DNA from: Novipirellula herctigrandis
GTDB lineage: Bacteria > Planctomycetota > Planctomycetia > Pirellulales > Pirellulaceae
Length of the DNA: 64,000 nt
Direction of reading: 5' to 3'
Assembly: GCA_007859835.1 (NCBI GenBank)
Contig: SJPJ01000001.1
Location: 3,334,784-3,398,783 of the forward strand
Both the position numbers and the translations under genes were made by a program. Below the pieces are notes generated by a model that saw nothing but the letters and a program-made list of their open reading frames with translations, made no database searches and was not told the origin of the DNA. This document shows positions 51,890 through 60,166 of the stretch, one piece after another. Each line of letters starts with the position of its first letter. The first letter of the stretch is position 1.

Positions 51890-54730
51890 CTATTTGCCCG
51901 CCAACAACCCGAGTTCCTCTGCCCTGGCCACGGCCTGGCGGCGGTTGTTGACATGCAGCTTTTCGTAGATGTGCTTCACATGGCTCTTGACGGTCCAAAT
52001 AGAGATCGACATGACTTTGGCAATCTCCTTGTCGTAAAGCCGCTGCGACAGCAGTTCAAGCGTTTCGAGTTCCCGGTTGGTGAGGGCGTCAGTTGGAGCA
52101 TTGATGGATTTCGACGTCCGTTGCGGCAGCGAGCTGGTCGGCATCGCAACGACTTGGGCCGTTTGTTCAATACCGTCGACCCGTCTGGAATCCGCCTGTT
52201 CATGGGGGAAAGCCGACAGCAGCCGATCGATTAACTCCAGGCCGACCTTGTTTGAGCGCAATTGAATCAGCAGCTGGGCCATCGGCGGGCCGAGCTCCAC
52301 AAAAGGGAAAACGAAGCCGCCTGGTTGGGCCAACCGGGCGGCTTTTTCAGCGCAATTGAGTGCATGCTCTTGTTCCCCTTGCTTTTGGTAAGCCACCGCC
52401 TGAAGGCACAGCATACCGATCAATTGGCAGGTATTATGTTGAGCCTCATTGGCTACCGCGTATTCGTGCAGTCGCTCCTGCGCTGTCTTGAGGCTGGCCG
52501 CCGAGCCATCTGCGATCAGCGCACGACAACGGGTAACGCAGGGAATCTCGAACCAAAACAACATTACCTCGACCCCCGGCGTGGGTAACCCAAGCCAGCG
52601 CTGCACAGCCTCCGATTGTCCCTGCATGACGGCCAGACGCAGCGCGCAGGAGTCAGCCAGAGGCTGGAAGAGCGGACCAAGGTTATTTACGAATTCAACG
52701 AGGGTCCGCTGCGTCGCTTCGGCCTGATTTGTCTGTCCTCGCAGCTGATAGGCGATCGCCAAAGCGACGATTGCATCGACAGCAGCGCGGGCGTGTTGGG
52801 AGTGTTTTCGCTTGAGGGCTTTTTTCAGAAATCCAATCGCGAGGTCAACCTCCCCGCGCTGAAGGTGAAAGATGCCATCGAGATAGTCGCACCACGCCAA
52901 CGGGTATTCCAATTCGTTTGCTCGGGCGACCAACCGTATTCTTTTCAGTCTTGCTGCCGCCCCCATCGGATCGCCGGCAATGCAGGAGACAAAACTCAAG
53001 GTGATCAGGAGATGGGTTTCGCGGATTGGGTGCAGAGGTGACGGAGCCGCGAGCCACCCGGTGATTGTTTGAGTGACTCGAACAAGTTCCCCCTGCATCT
53101 GCCCGGCCAGCCCGAAAATAATCTCGGTCTCGGCGTGGAATTCGTGATCTGTCAGCGGGATGTGTTCCAACGCGTAATTGATGTGTTTCAGGCTGGTAAC
53201 GCCATCTCCCTTGAAGAGCTCAGAAAACCCGCGAAAAAATGCCACCTGTCCGGACAGATTCGATATCTCAGGGTCCTTTCTCATCAGTTCATCGACCTGA
53301 TCCAGAATCGGAGGAATCGCAGTGACATTCAGCCGGTAATAGTGAATCCATGCGCGGGCCAGTAACAGCTCCGGACGATTCATCACCTGTGCGTCAGGCA
53401 GCCGGGCGAGCCATTTCTCCACGACGTGCCACTCATCCTCATTCATCATGGCGCGGGAATGACGCTCGACGATTTCCGCCGCTCGTTGGGAATCGCCAAT
53501 CGCCAGGGCATGATCGATCGAGTCTTCAATGAGACTTTCGACCTCATACCACTCGCTGGCTCTCAAATGCAATGCGGCGATTTCATCGTTGCCGTGGCAA
53601 CGTTTCAACTGCCCTTGCAGCAGGTTTTGGAACAAGTGATGAAATCGATACCACTCGTTTTGCACATCCAGCGGGACCACGAATAAATTACTTCGTCTGA
53701 TTTCCTCAAGGAAATCCCGTCCCGTCATTTGCGCGTCCGTCATACCGTCGACACGAGTGAGCGCTTCGACGAGCGCTGCACAAAACTGATCCACAATAGA
53801 TATCTTCAGCAAATGTTCCCGGATCATTGCTGGCTGGGCGGAGATGACTTCTTCCAACAAATAATCCTGGACCTGCTGCGAACCCCCTTTCAAGCTCAAC
53901 ACGAATTCCTCAGGTTCGGCATGGCTGCGCAACAACAAACCGACCAGGTGCAGACCGACGATCCATCCTTCCATCTCTAATTCGAGGTGCGCCAGTGCCG
54001 TATCACTCAGTGTCGTGCCCGCCATTTCCTGAAGAACCGCTCTGACCTCTGGCTGCGAGAAACGGAGAGCGTCCTGCCGGATTTCTGTCAACCAACCGCG
54101 AGCCCGCAACGCTGAGAGCGACAATGGCGGATCGTGTCGAGTAATCAGCACCAGATGCAGCGAGCGGGGTGGGTACCGCAGGAGGTCTTCGAGTAGTTCA
54201 TGTACAGCCGGTTCGGCGACCAGGTGATAGTCATCCAGCACCAGGACGAAGGGCTCCTCGATCGCATCCAGATCATTGCTCAATGTTTCTGCCAACACAC
54301 CGAGAGGAGGCATTTGAGCGGCTTGCAGCAGAGCGATCGTGTTGACACAGGCCACAGGGATGTGCATTTCGATGGCCGAGACGAAGTGATTCAGAAAAGA
54401 TCTGAGATCGTTTTGCCGTTCGTCGAGTTGCAGCCAGGCGGGTTGAGTATTGCTGGCATGCAACCATTGAATCACCACCGTGGTTTTGCCGTAGCCGGCC
54501 GGCGCCGACACGAGCGTCAACGGCCGCTGCGGATTCTGCTGCAAGGCGTGCGTAAGCCGTGGCCGCTCGACGAGCCCAGGCACCATCACCGGAGGCCTAA
54601 GCTTCGTCTTCAGGATGGTCGTCACCGGATTCTGGCTGGCCACGACACGCTCGCCCTGCTTACCACGCGACGGATCGCGACAATCAGTGCTCCCAGTGTC
54701 AGCAGGCTTCTCTATTTTCGGAGGTCCCAT
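51890..54730 (-). CDS. MalT/LuxR-type ATP-dependent transcriptional regulator
   Basis: The 946-residue protein is a STAND-class regulator of the MalT type. The NTPase part has Walker A SAPAGYGKTTVVIQWL and Walker B FVLVLDDYHLVAEPAVHELL. A long TPR-like sensor region with helical pairs follows, for example AAEIVERHSRAMMNEDEWHV. A C-terminal LuxR helix-turn-helix ends the protein: LTNRELETLELLSQRLYDKE then STVKSHVKHIYEKL-type sequence (WTVKSHVKHIYEKL). Such proteins activate transcription when an inducer drives ATP-dependent oligomerisation. The ATG at 54730 is preferred; a TTG at 54736 is possible. It is the only dedicated transcription activator in island 2. Confidence 0.93.
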   Translation of the reverse strand: MGPPKIEKPADTGSTDCRDPSRGKQGERVVASQNPVTTILKTKLRPPVMVPGLVERPRLTHALQQNPQRPLTLVSAPAGYGKTTVVIQWLHASNTQPAWLQLDERQNDLRSFLNHFVSAIEMHIPVACVNTIALLQAAQMPPLGVLAETLSNDLDAIEEPFVLVLDDYHLVAEPAVHELLEDLLRYPPRSLHLVLITRHDPPLSLSALRARGWLTEIRQDALRFSQPEVRAVLQEMAGTTLSDTALAHLELEMEGWIVGLHLVGLLLRSHAEPEEFVLSLKGGSQQVQDYLLEEVISAQPAMIREHLLKISIVDQFCAALVEALTRVDGMTDAQMTGRDFLEEIRRSNLFVVPLDVQNEWYRFHHLFQNLLQGQLKRCHGNDEIAALHLRASEWYEVESLIEDSIDHALAIGDSQRAAEIVERHSRAMMNEDEWHVVEKWLARLPDAQVMNRPELLLARAWIHYYRLNVTAIPPILDQVDELMRKDPEISNLSGQVAFFRGFSELFKGDGVTSLKHINYALEHIPLTDHEFHAETEIIFGLAGQMQGELVRVTQTITGWLAAPSPLHPIRETHLLITLSFVSCIAGDPMGAAARLKRIRLVARANELEYPLAWCDYLDGIFHLQRGEVDLAIGFLKKALKRKHSQHARAAVDAIVALAIAYQLRGQTNQAEATQRTLVEFVNNLGPLFQPLADSCALRLAVMQGQSEAVQRWLGLPTPGVEVMLFWFEIPCVTRCRALIADGSAASLKTAQERLHEYAVANEAQHNTCQLIGMLCLQAVAYQKQGEQEHALNCAEKAARLAQPGGFVFPFVELGPPMAQLLIQLRSNKVGLELIDRLLSAFPHEQADSRRVDGIEQTAQVVAMPTSSLPQRTSKSINAPTDALTNRELETLELLSQRLYDKEIAKVMSISIWTVKSHVKHIYEKLHVNNRRQAVARAEELGLLAGK

Positions 54731-54745
54731 GGACAACGGTTACCG

Positions 54746-54768
54746 ATGAGTGAATGAACGAGTGAGAT
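54746..54768 (-). promoter_or_regulatory. Island-2 element 6, variant box before the regulator gene
   Basis: The minus strand reads TCTCACTCGTTCATTCACTC then ATC, two CACTC repeats seven bases apart, close to the box of elements 1-5 but with one extra base. It lies 16 bases from the regulator's ATG, so binding there could give autoregulation. Confidence 0.5.
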
Positions 54769-54831
54769 GATGCAGCATCACGGCCCACAAGTTCGAACGC
54801 GACGGCTGCTTGTGCTGATGCGACCACTATC

Positions 54832-55022
54832 TTAGTTGACAAGCGAAAGCGACGACACTGCTTGATTGTCACGACATTCTGATTGAATCTGTTCGAGTTC
54901 TCGGACAATAAATGTGATGGAGTCGATTCGGACGAGTCGCTCGGCGACATCAATGAACTGCGAAAGAGTGCGTGCCTGCAAGACGATCGATCCGAGAGTC
55001 ATCACGAAGAGCGTTGCTTCCG
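54832..55022 (-). pseudogene. Truncated coding fragment abutting repeat C
   Basis: From repeat C to the stop at 54832 the minus-strand frame reads ATLFVMTLGSIVLQARTLSQ, FIDVAERLVRIDSITFIV and RELEQIQSECRD. The pattern is strongly coding-like. Its 5' part is missing at the repeat. The family is not recognised. Confidence 0.45.
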
Positions 55023-55023
55023 C

Positions 55024-55327
55024 TGTACTCTTTTCAATCTGCGGAATTGGCCCGACCGGCCAGTCCGCACGTTGAGAGTCTCCACCAGCCATTCTTGGCA
55101 GGTCAATAAACGCCGTGTTTGGGGCGTTTTTCAAGTTTCGGTGATTTGCCGGAAACCTCTCTTTCGAACTAGGCCGTCCCAGTTTCGCATGAGCCAGCGT
55201 CCGTCTCAATGGTTTTTGCTCTGCGCACTAGCGCGCTCTCGGTTCACAAGGTGGCTGCTTGTTACCACGCCGTTTGCTTCCGCCCCACCGAACCGGACGA
55301 TTCATGTTTGGCTCGGGTTAACAGGTT
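55024..55327 (+). repeat. tRNA-linked repeat C
   Basis: It starts with tgtactcttttcaa, identical to the first bases after the tRNA, and ends with gctcgggttaacaggtt, identical to the end of repeat A. The middle part is closely similar to repeat B for about 225 bases. It therefore links A and B and probably marks the right edge of island 2. Confidence 0.8.
55108..55131 (+). terminator. Terminator-like hairpin in repeat C
   Basis: Stem aaacgcc/gggcgttt with a short loop is followed by five T residues, as in repeat B. Confidence 0.55.
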
Positions 55328-55487
55328 GAGAGTCCTTAATCGCTCGCCACATTCTGCGTTGTTGTTTCCAATCAAGTGTTTTGGCGATGGGGCGGATGCT
55401 GGCTTCCTTGAGCGGGTCGCGGCCTTTGACGGTGTTGGGTAGGAATAGGATCTCTTTCTGGGCGGAAAACAAAATCCTCAGACACAA
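55302..55487 (-). CDS. Short unidentified open frame, possibly a gene remnant
   Basis: A TTG start at 55487 behind a purine-rich gggaggagga opens 61 residues: LRILFSAQKEILFLPNTVKG, then RDPLKEASIRPIAKTLDWKQ and QRRMWRAIKDSQPVN. The composition is protein-like, but I cannot name a family. The stop lies in the end of repeat C, at the same place where the DUF4314 gene ends in repeat A. Confidence 0.35.
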   Translation of the reverse strand: MCLRILFSAQKEILFLPNTVKGRDPLKEASIRPIAKTLDWKQQRRMWRAIKDSQPVNPSQT

Positions 55488-55838
55488 GAGCGAAGAATCT
55501 CCTCCTCCCTTAAGTTATTCATGCGTTTGGGCGGATTCGTGGCACGGGAATGTTCTTCCTCTAACCCTTGAACGACTCGCACCAGAGGCAAACTGACGGC
55601 AAATCGCGAAAACTCTTCAGGGGTTTCTCGCTGGGTTGCGACGCTACGTCTGACGTAGCTTAACGACCGTGCGAAATTCGTTTCGTTGTCAGCCACCGAA
55701 CGCAAGTTGGTCAATTCGTACGCCATCTCGGTTGGTCCAACCGAACGCAGGCGAAAGTGTCCGCGCAGAGCTGCGTGATGACAATCTGCACGCCCTTTTA
55801 CCGACATGGCGATCGGGAATTGGGGTGAAGGCCCCTCA
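55488..55838. other. Stretch without a clear gene
   Basis: A minus-strand open frame (55478-55876) crosses this stretch, with MAYELTNLRSV and YVRRSVATQRETPEEFSRFA, but it overlaps the DsbB-like gene and no family is recognised. It may be decayed sequence. Confidence 0.4.
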
Positions 55839-56375
55839 TCACGGGCATGGACCGTTTTCGCAACATGGACCGACACCGCACATCAGAAACGTTGATAGTA
55901 GGTTTGCAGTGCAGATGAAGAACATCAGATAGAAGGAGATTTTCTCGAACCAGGAAGCGGCTCTGGGTGGTGCTTCGCGCTCATCTTCAATTAAAAACAG
56001 GAAGATCGCCGAACCAAGGATGCAGGCGACAAAAATTAAGACGCCCCAAGTGTAGAGATGCATGCCGAAGAAAGGCGTTCCATAACCAAGGGGGGCTCCC
56101 GGTTCAGGCGAGATATGCAGCAATACCTGTCGCGTTGAAAATCCGCAGCCGACAACCGCCGTGAAAATGACAAAAGCGAAATGCTTCTTGCTGAACCCAA
56201 AGAAAGTATTCAAGCTCAATCCGAGTGCAACACCGATCATCCCCATCCTCTGAAGAAGACAGAGAGGACAAGGATCTTCGCCTAAGCCGTACTGGAAATA
56301 GAAGGCACCTAACAAGACACCGACAAGGATGAGCATGCAACAGGTGTTGGCGACGTACAGACCTTGTTTGTTCAT
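55839..56375 (-). CDS. DsbB-like disulfide oxidoreductase
   Basis: This 178-residue protein with four to five membrane helices carries the DsbB redox motif CPLCLLQRMGMIGVALGL. A second conserved Cys pair is not clear in the usual loop, although a Cys-rich C-terminal tail is present (MCGVGPCCENGPC). DsbB re-oxidises the periplasmic thiol oxidase DsbA with quinone; no DsbA gene is in the window. Together with the small membrane protein encoded one base upstream it matches the DUF5993-DsbB pair I remember from other bacteria. Confidence 0.85.
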   Translation of the reverse strand: MNKQGLYVANTCCMLILVGVLLGAFYFQYGLGEDPCPLCLLQRMGMIGVALGLSLNTFFGFSKKHFAFVIFTAVVGCGFSTRQVLLHISPEPGAPLGYGTPFFGMHLYTWGVLIFVACILGSAIFLFLIEDEREAPPRAASWFEKISFYLMFFICTANLLSTFLMCGVGPCCENGPCP

Positions 56376-56376
56376 C

Positions 56377-56529
56377 CTAGAAATTCAATCCAAGGGACGA
56401 ATCGGCGTGATAGAGAAAGACACCGATGCTAGCTCCGGTGGCGGCGCCAAGCGTGATGAACGCAGCGAATTTTCGTCGAGTGTGAATGAACCAGAATGCC
56501 GCCGTGTAAAGCAAGAATACCAAAGCCAT
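56377..56529 (-). CDS. 50-residue membrane protein (DUF5993-like) before the DsbB-like gene
   Basis: The ATG at 56529 follows a strong ribosome binding site (ggagga). The product is MALVFLLYTAAFWFIHTRRK, then FAAFITLGAATGASIGVFLY and ADSSLGLNF, with two membrane helices and a basic loop between. One base separates its stop from the DsbB-like start, so the two are coupled. It resembles DUF5993, a short partner commonly found beside DsbB-like genes. Confidence 0.72.
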   Translation of the reverse strand: MALVFLLYTAAFWFIHTRRKFAAFITLGAATGASIGVFLYHADSSLGLNF

Positions 56530-56820
56530 GTTTTCCTCCGATATCGAAAAGTAATGTTCTCATCTTAGTTGCCCCGCCTGTTGCCATCTCAGTTTTCGTT
56601 AGTACCGCTGAAATGCGAAACGTCAAAACTCAAGCGTCACCGCTTATAACAGTTCCGTGACGGGCCAGCACCGATTCGTTTTTCAATACAGCTCGTTCAT
56701 TGACATGTTAACGTGAAGTTTAAAAGCGAATCGTTCCTAGTCCCCAAGGCTCGATGGGCTCAAGCCTTTGTGCCAACCGGAGTAAGACAATTTGCATTGT
56801 CACCTCCACCGCTCAGAATG

Positions 56821-58641
56821 CTACTTAGATTCGGACTTTTTGGGCCGCCAAACTCCAGGCAGCGTGAATTCGCAAAAATGGCCCGGTACATAGTCGCCAT
56901 ATTCCACGCTCTCTCCTGTCGGCTGGACCTTTTCAAAGTTCTTTGCACCCCAAACTGGATTGCCATTTAGCAATGTCAGCAGCACGCGAGTCTGGCTGAG
57001 TTCCTCGGGCTTGATTTCAAAGATGTTATTGGCGAGAACGATCAAATCGGCGCGCTTGCCGACCTCGATGCTACCGATGATGTCTTCACGCCAGATCGCG
57101 TAAGCTCCTTCGATGGTAAACGCTTTGACCATCTGCTCCACCGAAAGTGATTCGCCAGGAAATCGGCCACCTTCGCCATCGAGCATCGTCCTCGTTGCAC
57201 CGACTTGCATCAATTCCCACGGTTTCCACTCCGGTGACGTTGGCCAGTCGGCGCCGGCCCCCACGTGCAGACCCGCGTCGATCAGATCCGTGAACGGATA
57301 CATTTGGTCGACAAGTTCCTTTCGGACGTTCTTGAATACGGTCGTCTGGTTGTACGTGGTAGCGGCCGCCCAGTGGAACTGAACTTGTGCGATGATGTTC
57401 AGTTTCTTCATTCGCTCAATGTGGTCTGGCTGAACATGATCTAAGTGAGTCATGATGTGCCGGTCATCCATGCCCAATGGCTTGCCCGTGGCGTGGGCGT
57501 ACTCCATCGCCTTGAGTGTCATGTCGATACCCGCATCGCCTTCGCAGTGGAACATCATCCTCATGCCCATTTCGGTATAGCGATCGACTTCTCTGTTCAG
57601 TCGATCCTGATCGTAGTTGGCCGGCGGGTGGGTTCCGTCTTTGTAGGGCTCGGACATAAACGCCATCGTGCCCGGAACTCCATCGATGGCCCATTTAACT
57701 GTTCGGCAATCCAACATCTCGGTGCCTTGGAACGGTCGGCCCTGGATCGTTTTGAGATTGACTTCGTCATCCAGCGGTGAAAAGTGAACTGTATTAATGG
57801 AGACTCGCAGGTTGAGTTCTCCCATTGCGGCGACACGCTTGTAAGGATCGTCGCCGCCCTCTCGTGTCATCGAGGCCGCTTCGATAATCGACGTGATGCC
57901 CTGCTCGTTTTGAAGCGAGACGCCTTTCTTGATGGCGGTCTCCTGTTGGGCAAGCGTGAACAGTTGCGGCGTCTGACGAAAACCGGCCAGCATGTGAGCT
58001 TTTTCAAGCAAGTGTCCGCTGGGTGTCTTGCCGTCTTCTTCGCGAACGATCACGCCGCCTTTGGGATTGGGCGTATCGGCGTCGATGCCAAAATACTGAA
58101 GCGCCGCGGTGCTGTACCAGCCGTTGTGCTGAGTGTCGTCGGCCAACATCGCTTTGCGACCGCCCACCAATGCATCAAGTTCCTGTCGCGTCGGTTTGGG
58201 GAACTGGCTCGGACTCCAGCCGGTGCCTAGCACCCAGTCATCTTCCCCCAGCGTTTTCGCGTGATTGCGGATCACTTCGGCTGAGACGCCGGCGGGTTCA
58301 GTCATCGTTTCGAACAGATTCAGCATCACCGAATTCGCTTGGCCGCCGATCCGCAAATGACAATGCGAGTCGATCAGACCAGGCAGCATCAATCGACCTT
58401 CAAGATCGACGACTTCGGTGTCATCACCGATGAATAGCTTGGCGTCGGCACTGGACCCGACGAATACGATGTCTCTGCCAGTCACCGCCACCGCTTCTGC
58501 CCACGGCTGTTGCTCATCGACCGTGTAAACCTTGCCGCCGGTGAAGACAAGTTCGGCAGGTTTCTGTTGCGCTCCCGCCGAAGCGGGCGATAACAACAAC
58601 ACTGCCAGGCAAAGTAATAGTTTGAACTCGCAACGACTCAT
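56821..58641 (-). CDS. Exported YtcJ-like amidohydrolase
   Basis: From the ATG at 58641 the protein has 606 residues and a signal peptide (LLLCLAVLLLSPASAGAQQ). The amidohydrolase core opens with ADLVFTGG-like strand AELVFTGGKVYTVDEQQPWA and the metal motif MLPGLIDSHCHLRIGG. FHCEGDAGIDMTLKAM and MTHLDHVQPDHIERMKKL carry further His ligands, and GAGADWPTSPEWKPW holds the conserved Asp. YtcJ-like enzymes hydrolyse amides, but substrates vary. It is paralogous to the protein encoded at 61773. Confidence 0.88.
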   Translation of the reverse strand: MSRCEFKLLLCLAVLLLSPASAGAQQKPAELVFTGGKVYTVDEQQPWAEAVAVTGRDIVFVGSSADAKLFIGDDTEVVDLEGRLMLPGLIDSHCHLRIGGQANSVMLNLFETMTEPAGVSAEVIRNHAKTLGEDDWVLGTGWSPSQFPKPTRQELDALVGGRKAMLADDTQHNGWYSTAALQYFGIDADTPNPKGGVIVREEDGKTPSGHLLEKAHMLAGFRQTPQLFTLAQQETAIKKGVSLQNEQGITSIIEAASMTREGGDDPYKRVAAMGELNLRVSINTVHFSPLDDEVNLKTIQGRPFQGTEMLDCRTVKWAIDGVPGTMAFMSEPYKDGTHPPANYDQDRLNREVDRYTEMGMRMMFHCEGDAGIDMTLKAMEYAHATGKPLGMDDRHIMTHLDHVQPDHIERMKKLNIIAQVQFHWAAATTYNQTTVFKNVRKELVDQMYPFTDLIDAGLHVGAGADWPTSPEWKPWELMQVGATRTMLDGEGGRFPGESLSVEQMVKAFTIEGAYAIWREDIIGSIEVGKRADLIVLANNIFEIKPEELSQTRVLLTLLNGNPVWGAKNFEKVQPTGESVEYGDYVPGHFCEFTLPGVWRPKKSESK

Positions 58642-58764
58642 ACTTGGATTCCTCTCGATTGGATTTGTGTTTCCAGCAGCCGATACCTTGATCTGTTCTC
58701 GGATGACTTGGACATGGAATACGCTTCTTGTTTCGTTAATCAACGGTAGATATCAAAGCCGACG

Positions 58765-60099
58765 CTAATTGCTCAAGTGGCCAATGATGGCGTCCCAAGC
58801 GTTGAGGTTGTAAGCGTCATAGTAGTCGTCTGCAGATGTGGGCTGAGACGATTGTTTGATGATCGCAACTCCACGATGGATGTCGCAGTAGATCCACTGA
58901 CCATGAATACCAAGTGCTGTGAATGCTTCCTTGCCCTTCTGGTGGCGAACCCACCATTGGGCTCGGTAGCTCCAATCTTCCGCCGCCATCATTCCAGTTG
59001 AGCTCGGCCCATTCGCAAAAGCCTCGACCGAAGCGCCGTCGGATAGCTGACTGATCACGTTCTTAGAAATCACTTGTTGCCCCCCAAACTTGCCTCCGCT
59101 AATCATCATGCTTCCGAATCGAGCAAGGTCTCTGGGTGTTGCGTTCAATCCGCCACCGGCAAAGAGTGTTGCGTTCGTATCCAACAGAACGTAGGTCTCG
59201 CCATCGGTGCCTAATTTGGACCAAAGCTTGTCAAACATGTTCTTCTGAAACGACACACCGGTGACGCGATTGGTAACCCAGTTAACGACATCCGTCTTGG
59301 GTGTTTGGTAATGGAACACATCGCCATGCTCGTGCTTGGGGTCTTTCCCCAGAGTCGGGAGGTATTCGTAGATGCTGTTCGCGTAGGTTTTTCCCGGTTG
59401 CGGATTCATCAGTCCCAAGACGACGCCATAGTGTTGAATGCCTGATTCCGGATCTGCATACTTTTCGGAAAAGTCCATTGCGTTGGTCATATTCAAAACT
59501 TGCTTGAACGTCGCATCGCTAAACGCACCCGAAGCTTTCAATTCGGGCAGGTACTTCGAAACGACCTCTCCTTCATCGGCCTTTCCGTCCGCAACTGCCT
59601 GCAGCCCAAATAATCCGGCGAACGACTTCGTCACCGACATCATTTGATGCGGATGATTTCCGTCCATACCATTGAGGTGTTTTTCATAAACAATCTTGTC
59701 ACCCTGGACCACGACGAGGGCGTCCGAATAGGTCTCCTTCAAGTAGGTCTCCATGTCGACCTTTGTCTTTGTCGGCGCACCCTTTGCGTCCGGTTTGACC
59801 ACCTTCAAGGCGGCAATCCCTTTGTCGATTTCCGCCGGCATCTTGATCGGTTGACTTGCGTTGCCGATCCCAGCGGTGGGATACAGCAATCGCATGTTCA
59901 GATACGACCACCGATTGAACGGCGGAGTCATCAGCGCGTTGGATCGATCAACTCGTTTGTCCGCCGGCGGAGGGAAGCCCTCCATCAGCTTCAGCTCTGC
60001 AGCGGACGCGAACTCGTCTTGTGCAGCGACATGCGTGGACAGGCAGCCAACGGCCATTGCCAAAGCCGCCAGGACAAACTTCGTATATCTAAAACTCAT
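58765..60099 (-). CDS. Exported beta-lactamase-fold serine hydrolase
   Basis: From the ATG at 60099 this 444-residue protein has a signal peptide (YTKFVLAALAMAVGCLSTHV) and the class C beta-lactamase/esterase fold. The S-x-x-K motif is MMSVTKSFAGLFG and the preceding ALVVVQGDKIVYEKHLNG is typical. GLNATPRDLARFGSMMISGG and a C-terminal GIHGQWIYCDIHRGVAIIKQ are usual for the family; the latter supplies the HGQ region. It is more likely an esterase or amidase than a true beta-lactamase. It lies between amidohydrolase and amidase genes. Confidence 0.88.
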   Translation of the reverse strand: MSFRYTKFVLAALAMAVGCLSTHVAAQDEFASAAELKLMEGFPPPADKRVDRSNALMTPPFNRWSYLNMRLLYPTAGIGNASQPIKMPAEIDKGIAALKVVKPDAKGAPTKTKVDMETYLKETYSDALVVVQGDKIVYEKHLNGMDGNHPHQMMSVTKSFAGLFGLQAVADGKADEGEVVSKYLPELKASGAFSDATFKQVLNMTNAMDFSEKYADPESGIQHYGVVLGLMNPQPGKTYANSIYEYLPTLGKDPKHEHGDVFHYQTPKTDVVNWVTNRVTGVSFQKNMFDKLWSKLGTDGETYVLLDTNATLFAGGGLNATPRDLARFGSMMISGGKFGGQQVISKNVISQLSDGASVEAFANGPSSTGMMAAEDWSYRAQWWVRHQKGKEAFTALGIHGQWIYCDIHRGVAIIKQSSQPTSADDYYDAYNLNAWDAIIGHLSN

Positions 60100-60166
60100 G
60101 ATTAAGACTCTCTTTGTCAGTTCAGGTTGCTTTCGATTAGCCAATGATGACTCATTTGCAAATGCT

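Larger units (their letters stand above)
31852..55023. mobile_element. Putative accessory island 2, bounded by repeats B and C
   Basis: This segment of about 23 kb lies between two copies of the tRNA-linked repeat. Nearly all genes are on the minus strand, most transcription units carry the same promoter-linked element, and several genes are present as fragments of neighbours. No recombinase gene was recognised. It may have moved as a unit or been assembled stepwise. The boundary call rests on the repeats and the truncated flanking genes. Confidence 0.45.

Noticed and set aside
54883..55329. Plus-strand open frame across repeat C
   Set aside because: It results from the same repeat-derived open phase as in repeat B and has no protein-like features.
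58765..60099. True beta-lactamase assignment
   Set aside because: The S-x-x-K motif is shared by esterases and peptidases of the same fold, and no lactam-resistance context is present.
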